A stretch of DNA of 28,386 nucleotides from Collinsella aerofaciens (GTDB lineage: Bacteria > Actinomycetota > Coriobacteriia > Coriobacteriales > Coriobacteriaceae), in assembly GCF_028209885.1 (NCBI RefSeq), contig NZ_JAQLEM010000029.1:1-28386 (forward strand). Direction: 5' to 3'. Positions 22,242 through 28,386 of the stretch are shown here, piece by piece. The position numbers and the translations under genes are program-made. Numbering within the stretch: the first letter of the stretch is position 1; every line of letters begins with the position of its first letter. The notes below the pieces were generated by a model that saw only the letters and a program-made list of their open reading frames with translations, searched no databases and was not told the origin of the DNA.

Positions 22242-22275
22242 AAAAAAGCCGTCTCCCGAACAGTTGGGAGACGGC
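22242..22275 (-). terminator. Intrinsic terminator of rsgA
   Basis: A perfect 10-bp GC-rich stem (GCCGTCTCCC at 22248-22257, GGGAGACGGC at 22266-22275) with an 8-base loop is followed on the minus strand by TTTTTT. It begins 18 bases after the rsgA stop and insulates the tad promoter region. Confidence 0.93.
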
Positions 22276-22293
22276 TGTCATAGGAAAAATCAA

Positions 22294-23478
22294 TTACAGA
22301 TGGACATCGGGATCGAGCATTTGAGCGCTCACGCGCATGGATGACGCCAAGTTTTGGAACGTTTCTAGACGCAGACTGTCGATCTGCCCGGCGTCCTCGG
22401 CCTCGCGAACGGCGCAGCCCGGTTCGTGGGTATGCGTGCAGTCGCCAAACCGGCACGCGCGCGATGCCTCGACAATCTCGGGGAAGGCGCGCGCCAGACC
22501 CCGCTCGTGACCCACGAGCGGTAAGCTGCGCAGGCCCGGGGCATCGGCGATCACGCCGGCGTCGCCCGGCAGTGCCACCATCACGCGCGCGACGGTAGTG
22601 TGACGGCCCTGGTCGTCGCGTTCGCGCACACCGCCAGTCGCCAACGTATCGTGGCCCAGCAGCGCATTGAGCAGCGTCGACTTGCCGGCACCCGACTCGC
22701 CCAGAATCATGGCGCAGCTCCCGGCAGGCACGCAGACACGGACCTCGTCCAGGCCGCGCCCCTCGGCAGAGGACGTCACGATCACGCGCATGTCCGGACC
22801 CACCAGGCGGCGCACGCGGTCCAGATCGCGCTCGAGCTCCTCGGCATCGCAGCGGTCAGCTTTGGTGAGCACCACCACCGGCTCGGCATCGCAGTCGAGC
22901 GCCAACACCAGCGAGCGCGCCACGCGGTCGAGCAGCACCTCACCGGCACCGAGCGCCTGCACGATTAGCACGCTATCCACGTTGGAGCAGAGCACCTGGC
23001 GCTCTCCACGGGCACGGCCGCGCCAACGCTCAAAGCTCGTACGGCGCGGCAGCACGCACTCAATCACGCCCATATCGTGCCCGGGAGCGCGGCGCACCGC
23101 CACACGGTCGCCCACGGCAGGCAGCAGGACCTCGTCCTCGCCGCGCGACTTGGCAAACCCCACGGCATGCTCGGCGCGGAAGGTATCGTCGGCAGTCGCC
23201 ACCAGCGGAAACCCGCGATCCAAGCGCACCACGGCACCCAGCCGCATCTGCTCGGGCTCCTCGACATGTGCGCAAAAGTCGTCAAATGCCGCCTGCTGAG
23301 CTTCATCGACCGGCAGGTCATCGAACGCCGGAACATCCTGCAGCGCGTCAAGTCCCGGCACGTTTGCCAGCAGCTCCTCGGCAGACGCGGGGGCTTCGGT
23401 CGCGAGCTTCCGACGACGATCGCGCTTAGCCCGCGCCCCCGTCGTCTTTTTCTTCGCTTTAGCCTTAGCCTTGCCCAC
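22294..23478 (-). CDS. rsgA: Ribosome small subunit-dependent GTPase RsgA
   Basis: RsgA is a circularly permuted GTPase that checks and helps release factors from the maturing 30S subunit. The start is a GTG at 23478 behind GGGAGG at five bases, giving 394 residues. A Lys/Ala-rich tail of about 75 residues, MGKAKAKAKK at the start, precedes the OB-fold domain, so the protein is longer than the usual 290-350. The permuted G motifs follow: G4 LTKADRCD near 204, G1 GESGAGKST at 260-268 and G3 DAPGLRSLPL. The C-terminal zinc site is visible as CRFGDCTHTHEPGC. All functional residues are intact. Confidence 0.96.
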   Translation of the reverse strand: MGKAKAKAKKKTTGARAKRDRRRKLATEAPASAEELLANVPGLDALQDVPAFDDLPVDEAQQAAFDDFCAHVEEPEQMRLGAVVRLDRGFPLVATADDTFRAEHAVGFAKSRGEDEVLLPAVGDRVAVRRAPGHDMGVIECVLPRRTSFERWRGRARGERQVLCSNVDSVLIVQALGAGEVLLDRVARSLVLALDCDAEPVVVLTKADRCDAEELERDLDRVRRLVGPDMRVIVTSSAEGRGLDEVRVCVPAGSCAMILGESGAGKSTLLNALLGHDTLATGGVRERDDQGRHTTVARVMVALPGDAGVIADAPGLRSLPLVGHERGLARAFPEIVEASRACRFGDCTHTHEPGCAVREAEDAGQIDSLRLETFQNLASSMRVSAQMLDPDVHL

Positions 23479-23516
23479 AAGCGCCTCCCAGCACCACAAA
23501 TCACAACTGAGCAGGT

Positions 23517-23546
23517 ATTTTAAATCAAAAAGAGCTGGCCGGGCAA
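23517..23546 (-). promoter_or_regulatory. Candidate promoter of rsgA
   Basis: TTGCCC (23546-23541) and TAAAAT (23522-23517) are separated by 18 bases on the minus strand. The -35 and most of the spacer lie in one copy of the 27-bp direct repeat, so the duplication has also copied the -35 upstream. Confidence 0.5.
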
Positions 23547-23578
23547 AGCCCTAAATCAAAAAGAGCTGGCCGGGCAAA
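23521..23578. repeat. 27-bp direct repeat, two copies, 31-bp period
   Basis: The same 27 bases, beginning TAAATCAAAAAGAGC and ending CCGGGCAAA, occur at 23521-23547 and 23552-23578. The copies are identical, pointing to a recent duplication. They lie in the rsgA promoter region. Confidence 0.9.
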
Positions 23579-23634
23579 CGCTCGATCGGCTCACAAACTT
23601 TCCCTCAGCTTACGGTCCCGAGAGGTTGTCCGAA

Positions 23635-23725
23635 GGCCCGACCGCCGAGAGGGGTTTCTTCTGAGCGATCCCGCAGCGCGAAGCGCGAGGACCAGCGAAG
23701 AAGAAACCCCGCAGGCGGTCGGGCC
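23635..23725. repeat. 91-bp interrupted inverted repeat between the Ca2+ ATPase and rsgA
   Basis: Two perfect 12-bp arm pairs face each other: GGCCCGACCGCC (23635-23646) with 23714-23725, and GGGGTTTCTTCT (23651-23662) with 23699-23710, separated by a small asymmetric internal loop of 4 and 3 bases. The 36-base apical part holds its own GCGC-GAA-GCGC hairpin. Neither side has a clear T-run after the full stem, so it may be an RNA structure, a poor terminator for the ATPase gene 24 bases away, or a mobile palindromic repeat. Apart from this, the 23479-23748 gap holds only the direct repeat and rsgA promoter. Confidence 0.8.
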
Positions 23726-23748
23726 GGTGGGAGGGATGGCCTTTCGAC

Positions 23749-26430
23749 CTACTCTTTTTCGACCGCGCGCATGATCGCCTTGTAGATCTCCATCAGCGGG
23801 ATGATCAGGAAGGCCAGGCCCAGCGCGGCAAGAACGCCCTTGAGCTCAAGCGTCACGGGGCCAAAGAACATCTCGGCAAGCGTCGGCTGCACGGTCACGA
23901 TCACCGTCAGCACCAGTGCCAACGCGGCAGAAGCCCACAGCCACTTGTTCTGCTTCTTCATGGTGAACAGCGACGCACGACGGCTGCGCATATTGAAGCA
24001 GTGGAAAATCTCGACCATGTTGAGCGTGATGAACGCCATCATCACGCCTTCCTCGTCGGCATTGCCGGCGATCATATCGGCGATGTGGATGTAGCCCATG
24101 TCAAAGTACACGCCCACAAAGAAGCTCGCCAGCACCAGCACGGTGATGATCAGACCCTGGACCACGCAGTCCAGACCCATATGTCCGGCAAAGACACCGT
24201 CCTTGGCGTTGCGCGGTTTGCGCTTCATGATGTCGCCCTCGGCGTCCTCCATGCCCAGCGCGAGCGCGGGGAAACAGTCGGTGACCAGGTTCACCCACAG
24301 CAGCTGCACCGGCTGGAAGATGGTAAAGCCGATAAGCGTGGCGATAAACACCGAGAACACCTCGGCAAGGTTGGCCGAAAGCAGGAACTGGATGACCTTG
24401 CGGATGTTGTCGTAGATGCGACGGCCCTCTTCGCAGGCACCGATGATGGTGGCGAAGTTATCGTCGGCGAGCACCATGTCGGCGACGTTCTTGGTGACGT
24501 CGGTACCGGTGATGCCCATGCCCACGCCGATGTCGGCGCGCTTGATGGACGGGGCGTCGTTGACGCCGTCGCCCGTCATGGCCACGATCTGGTCGCGCGA
24601 CTTCCAAGCCTCGACGATGCGGGTCTTGTGCTCAGGCTGGACGCGGGCGTACACGCCGTAATCCTCGATGTGTGCGTCGAGTTCCTCGTCGCTCATGCGA
24701 TCGAGGTCGGCACCGGTGATAGCCTGGCTGCGATCGGCGACAATGCTCAGCTGCTTGGCGATGGCCACGGCGGTGTCGATGTGGTCGCCCGTAATCATGA
24801 CAGTGCGGATGCCGGCGTTGTGGGCCTCGCGGATGGCGTCGGCGACCTCGGGGCGGACCGGGTCGATCATGCCGGACAGGCCGCAAAAGACCAGGTCATG
24901 CTCGAGCGCAGCGGGGCTGCAGTCGACGGGAACCTCGGTGTAGGTGCGGCTCGCCAGCGCCAGCACGCGCAGGGCCTCGTCGGCCATGGCCTTGTTGGCT
25001 GCCACGAGCTCGGCGCGGCGCTCCTCGGTCAGGGGGACGACCTTATCGCCCTCGTAGATATGGGTGCACAGGCCGATCACCACGTCGGGCGCGCCCTTGG
25101 TGTACTGCTCGTACTCGCCGTCCAGGGTCTCGACAACCACGGACATCATCTTGCGGCCCGAGTCGAACGGAGCCTCGCCCACGCGCGGGTGCTCGGCAGT
25201 CAGGCCAGTAAGACCAGCCTTGCCGGCATCGTTGACGAGTGCACACTCGGTCGGCTCGCCCACGGCCTCACCCAGTTCCTCGTCCCACTGGGCATCGGAG
25301 CACAGTGCCATACCGGCCAAGAACTTCTCCTTGGGCGCAGCGAGCTCGTGCTTGACGACAGTCATCTTGTTCTGGGTAAGGGTGCCGGTCTTGTCGGAGC
25401 AGATGGTCTGCGTGCAGCCGAGTGTCTCGACAGCAGAAAGCTTGCGGATGATCGCCTGGCGCTTGGCCATCTTGGTCACGCCGAGCGAAAGGACGATGGT
25501 CACGACGGCGACCAAGCCCTCGGGGATAGCGGCGACGGCGAGCGAGACGGCAACCATAAAGGTATCGAGCAGGGCAGTCGGGTCGGTAAGGACGTTGCCC
25601 ACGCCGTGGCGGAGGATATCAACACCAAAGATCACGACGCAGATGACGATCACCATGATGGTGAGGATACGGCTGAGCTCGGCAAGCTTCACCTGCAGCG
25701 GCGTGAGCTCTTCCTTGGCCTCGGCCAGAGCGCCGGCGATCTTGCCCATCTCGGTGTTCATGCCGGTGCCGACCACGACGGCGCGACCGCGACCGTACAC
25801 CACGGTAGAGCCCATGTAGCACATGTTCTTGCGGTCGCCGAGCGGCACGTCGTCAGTGCCCGCAGCAAGCTCAATCACGTTGGTGTGCTTCTCGACCGGC
25901 ACGGACTCGCCGGTCAGTGCGGCCTCTTCGATCTTCATCGTGGCGCTCTCGAGCACGCGGCAGTCGGCCGGGACGGAGTCGCCCGCCTCGAGCATGATCA
26001 CGTCGCCGGGGACGAGCTCGGCGCTCGGCAGGTGCACGAGCTTGCCGTCGCGCAGCACCTTGGACTGCGCCGCGCTCATTTCCTGCAGGGCCTCGAGGGC
26101 CTCCTCGCTCTTGGCCTCCTGGACCACGCCCAGCACCGAGTTGACGATAACGACGAACATGATAATGGCGACGTCGGCAAAATCGGGCTCGCCCTTGACC
26201 ATGCCCGTGAGCGCGCTGATGACGGCGGCAACAATCAGCATGATGACCATGGGGTCTGCCATCTGCTCAAAGAAGCGCTTCCACAGCGGAGTCTTCTCGG
26301 CTTCCTCAAGCTTGTTAGGGCCTGTCTTGGCGAGGCGCGACGACGCCTCGTCGTTGCTCAGGCCAAGGTTCTCATCGACACCCTGGTCGCTGAGCACCTC
26401 CGCCGCGGCGGACAGGTATTCCTTTTGCAT
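23749..26430 (-). CDS. Calcium-translocating P-type ATPase (SERCA/PMCA-like, type IIA)
   Basis: This membrane pump exports a cation, most likely Ca2+, using ATP. The 893 residues cover all domains: actuator motif TGES (173-176), PEGL in helix M4 (303-306), the phosphorylated Asp346 in CSDKTGTLTQNKM, KGAPD in the nucleotide domain and TGDGVNDAP (619-627). Residues that bind Ca2+ in SERCA are kept: Glu of PEGL, Asn687 and Glu690 in SANLAE, and Asn714, Thr717 and Asp718 in WVNLVTD. Four further C-terminal hydrophobic segments end in MEIYKAIMRAVEKE. The ATG has AGGAGGGG upstream. It is transcribed away from pyk. Confidence 0.95.
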   Translation of the reverse strand: MQKEYLSAAAEVLSDQGVDENLGLSNDEASSRLAKTGPNKLEEAEKTPLWKRFFEQMADPMVIMLIVAAVISALTGMVKGEPDFADVAIIMFVVIVNSVLGVVQEAKSEEALEALQEMSAAQSKVLRDGKLVHLPSAELVPGDVIMLEAGDSVPADCRVLESATMKIEEAALTGESVPVEKHTNVIELAAGTDDVPLGDRKNMCYMGSTVVYGRGRAVVVGTGMNTEMGKIAGALAEAKEELTPLQVKLAELSRILTIMVIVICVVIFGVDILRHGVGNVLTDPTALLDTFMVAVSLAVAAIPEGLVAVVTIVLSLGVTKMAKRQAIIRKLSAVETLGCTQTICSDKTGTLTQNKMTVVKHELAAPKEKFLAGMALCSDAQWDEELGEAVGEPTECALVNDAGKAGLTGLTAEHPRVGEAPFDSGRKMMSVVVETLDGEYEQYTKGAPDVVIGLCTHIYEGDKVVPLTEERRAELVAANKAMADEALRVLALASRTYTEVPVDCSPAALEHDLVFCGLSGMIDPVRPEVADAIREAHNAGIRTVMITGDHIDTAVAIAKQLSIVADRSQAITGADLDRMSDEELDAHIEDYGVYARVQPEHKTRIVEAWKSRDQIVAMTGDGVNDAPSIKRADIGVGMGITGTDVTKNVADMVLADDNFATIIGACEEGRRIYDNIRKVIQFLLSANLAEVFSVFIATLIGFTIFQPVQLLWVNLVTDCFPALALGMEDAEGDIMKRKPRNAKDGVFAGHMGLDCVVQGLIITVLVLASFFVGVYFDMGYIHIADMIAGNADEEGVMMAFITLNMVEIFHCFNMRSRRASLFTMKKQNKWLWASAALALVLTVIVTVQPTLAEMFFGPVTLELKGVLAALGLAFLIIPLMEIYKAIMRAVEKE

Positions 26431-26438
26431 ATAGAGTC

Positions 26439-26494
26439 CCCTCCTGGGATTCGGGCCACTCAGCAGATTGATGCCCGATCATAATTCCCAGGAG
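26439..26494 (-). promoter_or_regulatory. Inverted repeat covering the ATPase ribosome-binding site
   Basis: CTCCTGGGA (minus strand 26494-26486) is complementary to TCCCAGGAG (26449-26441), and an inner CGGGC/GCCCG pair adds five more base pairs. The right arm includes part of the AGGAGGGG that serves the ATPase start. If the transcript begins upstream of 26494 this would hide the ribosome-binding site. A -10-like TATGAT (26483-26478) inside the loop would instead make the repeat a DNA element. The two cannot be told apart here. Confidence 0.5.
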
Positions 26495-26765
26495 AAGGGC
26501 AAGGGCTCATCAAGGCTGCCGTGCTGAGCGGCAGTTGATAGTGGAGCTATGGTACCCCAAAGCGACGCGTCTAGCCAAAACATTCCATCTGGAAACACGG
26601 CACAGGCGCAACGGTGCAGACAGTGTGATGCTCAAGATTGATAAAACGTTTTTTCTTCGGCGCATCATCGAACTAAAATATCGCCCAGATAGCAGCGGTT
26701 AGAACGGTTGGTAAAGTTTTTGCATATACCGTTTTCCGCAAAAAATGAACTTCTAATTCGGCATA

Positions 26766-26807
26766 CGGTCGATTTTTTGGGGTATTCGGTCGGCATTTCG
26801 TTATAAT
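26766..26807 (+). promoter_or_regulatory. Candidate pyk promoter with direct CGGTCG repeats
   Basis: A perfect -10 TATAAT lies at 26802-26807, about 64 bases upstream of the pyk start; the -35 region has no good match. CGGTCG occurs at 26766-26771 and 26787-26792, 21 bases apart, which is two helical turns, placing both just upstream of or over the -35. This fits an activator-controlled promoter. The rest of the 440-base gap between the two divergent genes shows A/T-rich runs such as AAAACGTTTTTT near 26645 and no gene that I can support. Confidence 0.55.
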
Positions 26808-26870
26808 CATCTCAGTTTTATTTCTTATGGTTTATCTATCAGCGCAAGACGATGTCAGATGGAGGTCTGA

Positions 26871-28331
26871 ATGTACAAGCGCACCAAGATTGTATGCACC
26901 ATGGGTCCCGCCTGCGATAGCGACGAGACCATCCGCGAGATGATCAAGGCGGGCATGAACGTCGCCCGTTTTAACTTCTCGCACGGATCCTACGACGAGC
27001 ACCACGGTCGCATCGAGCGCGTCCGTCGTATTTCCAAGGAGCTCGGTCTGCCCGTCGGCATCCTGCTCGACACCAAGGGCCCCGAGGTCCGCACCGGCCT
27101 TCTGGTCGATGGCAAGAAGGTTGCCGTCAAGACCGGCGATAAGATCGTCGTCACCGCCCAGCCCACGTCCGAGGATTTCCACGGCACCGCTGAGCACATC
27201 TCCCTCGACTACCTGGCTCTGCCCTCCGAGGTCGAGAAGGGCTCCCTTATCCTGATCGATGACGGTCTGGTTGCCCTCGAGGTCGAGTCCGTCGACGGCC
27301 AGGACATGACCTGCGTCGTTAAGAACGACGGCCTGATCGGCGAGCGCAAGGGCGTCAACATGCCCAACGTCAACATCTCGCTGCCCGCCATCACCGAGCG
27401 CGATCGTCAGGACATCCTCTTTGGCCTGACCGAGAACATCGACTACATCGCCGCTTCCTTCATCCGTGACGGCGAGTCCGTCCGCGGCATCCGCGAGCTT
27501 TGCCGCGAGAACGGTGGCGAGCACGTGACGATCTTCCCGAAGATCGAGTGCGCCCTGGGCGTCGAGAACTTCGACGAGATCCTCGAGGCTTCCGACGGCA
27601 TCATGGTCGCCCGTGGCGACCTGGGCATCGAGATCAAGCCCGAGCTCGTTCCGCACATCCAGAAGGAGATCATCGCCAAGTGCAACGCGGCCTACAAGCC
27701 CGTTATCACCGCTACGCAGATGCTCGACTCCATGCAGCAGAACCCGCGCCCGACGCGCGCCGAGGTTGCCGACGTTGCTAACGCCATCTACGACGGCACC
27801 GACGCCGTTATGCTCTCTGGCGAGTCCGCTGCCGGTAAGTACCCGGTCGAGGCCGTCAAGATGCAGGCCAGCATTGCTCTCGAGACCGAGAAGTACCTCC
27901 CGGCCCACGCTCCGCTCGAGGTTCCGGCCGACGCTCATGGCACCCGCGTCGTCAACAACGTTGTGGGTATGTCCGCTGTGAACATGGCCACCACCGTTGG
28001 CGCCAAGTGCATCACCGTGCCGACGACCACCGGTCGTACCGCTCGCCTGATTTCGCACTTCCGTCCCAACATGCCGATCTGCGCGTTCTCCCGCCACGAG
28101 TGGGCCGTCCAGCAGATGATCATGTACTGGGGCGTTATCCCGCATCAGGCCGAGATTACCCAGGGCACCGTCAACGGCACGATCGTCAAGGCGATCGAGA
28201 CCGCTAAGGAGCTCGGCTACGTCGAGGCCGGCGACCTGACCGTCGCTACCGCCGGCGATCCCCGCATGAGCGTCCAGCTCGAGGACAAGGTCTCCTCGAC
28301 CAACGTCGCTTACGTCGCTCAGGTGCGCTAA
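26871..28331 (+). CDS. pyk: Pyruvate kinase
   Basis: Pyruvate kinase converts phosphoenolpyruvate and ADP to pyruvate and ATP, the last step of glycolysis. The 486 residues start RTKIVCTMGPACDSDETI and contain MNVARFNFSHGSYDEH, LLDTKGPEVRTG, the catalytic Lys and metal Glu in FPKIECALGVENFDEI, MVARGDLGIEI and ITATQMLDSM. The C-terminal regulatory domain is present (ITVPTTTGRTARLISHFRP). Most members have AKIE or SKIE, so FPKIECALGV is a mild variant. The ATG follows GGAGG. It is the only plus-strand gene here and its codon use (many GTC, CTC, GAG, AAG) is that of a strongly expressed gene. Confidence 0.97.
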   Translation: MYKRTKIVCTMGPACDSDETIREMIKAGMNVARFNFSHGSYDEHHGRIERVRRISKELGLPVGILLDTKGPEVRTGLLVDGKKVAVKTGDKIVVTAQPTSEDFHGTAEHISLDYLALPSEVEKGSLILIDDGLVALEVESVDGQDMTCVVKNDGLIGERKGVNMPNVNISLPAITERDRQDILFGLTENIDYIAASFIRDGESVRGIRELCRENGGEHVTIFPKIECALGVENFDEILEASDGIMVARGDLGIEIKPELVPHIQKEIIAKCNAAYKPVITATQMLDSMQQNPRPTRAEVADVANAIYDGTDAVMLSGESAAGKYPVEAVKMQASIALETEKYLPAHAPLEVPADAHGTRVVNNVVGMSAVNMATTVGAKCITVPTTTGRTARLISHFRPNMPICAFSRHEWAVQQMIMYWGVIPHQAEITQGTVNGTIVKAIETAKELGYVEAGDLTVATAGDPRMSVQLEDKVSSTNVAYVAQVR

Positions 28332-28362
28332 AACGCACTTGCAAGCATACTTGCATTGCAAA

Positions 28363-28386
28363 GGGCCCGGAAGGCTTCGCCTTCCG
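28363..28386 (+). terminator. Probable pyk terminator, cut by the window end
   Basis: CGGAAGGC (28368-28375) and GCCTTCCG (28379-28386) form a perfect 8-bp stem with a TTC loop. GGGCC just before it could extend the stem if the matching bases follow outside the window. Any T-run is also outside. Confidence 0.65.

Noticed and set aside
24001..26484. An 827-codon open frame on the plus strand
   Set aside because: It is exactly antisense to the P-type ATPase and its product is a His/Asp/Gly-rich composition typical of reversed high-GC codons, with no family motif.
26832..28361. A 509-codon open frame opposite pyk
   Set aside because: It mirrors pyk codon bias and is low-complexity in Asp, Gly, Val and His.

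Overview
The window looks like chromosomal DNA of a high-GC Gram-positive bacterium, most likely a gut Coriobacteriia of the Collinsella type. The grounds are high GC, a Tad pilus locus with no outer-membrane secretin, a twin-arginine phosphonate-binding lipoprotein, dense ATGA/GTGA gene overlaps and several GTG starts. The genus is inferred from overall character, not from a database search. All genes are on the minus strand except pyk at the right end.

Region 1 (about 1-5500) is a phosphonate uptake and C-P lyase operon read right to left: phnD, phnC, two phnE genes, phnG, phnH and the start of phnI. phnI stops after 94 codons, about a quarter of the family length, with no continuing frame in the remaining bases. 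Region 2 (5555-11044) is a translation and rRNA-modification cluster: a GH5 glycosidase-like gene, rsmI, metG, a probable terminator, rsmA and tatD. The GH5-like protein matches exo-beta-1,3-glucanases closely but lacks the catalytic acid/base Glu and an active-site His.

Region 3 (11045-11841) is non-coding and rich in repeats. It holds three 62-bp imperfect repeats, a tRNA-Phe gene with a good promoter and terminator, and a 63-bp direct repeat that duplicates the tRNA 3' end plus its terminator 185 bp downstream. Region 4 (11842-12392) is a compact two-gene module that looks like toxin-antitoxin, toxin gene first.

Region 5 (12451-22041) is a Tad/Flp pilus operon: SAF-domain protein CpaB/RcpC, TadZ, TadA ATPase, TadB and TadC platform proteins, a Flp-like pilin, an unknown membrane-anchored protein, three TadE/Flp-like pseudopilins, a 717-residue cysteine-containing TadG-like protein and a DUF192 protein. 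No prepilin peptidase (TadV/CpaA) gene is inside the window.

Region 6 (22242-28386) holds rsgA with a strong terminator, a spacer with a 91-bp interrupted inverted repeat and a 27-bp direct repeat, a SERCA-like Ca2+ P-type ATPase, and the divergent pyk gene. No CRISPR array, rRNA gene, intact insertion sequence or integrase was seen.
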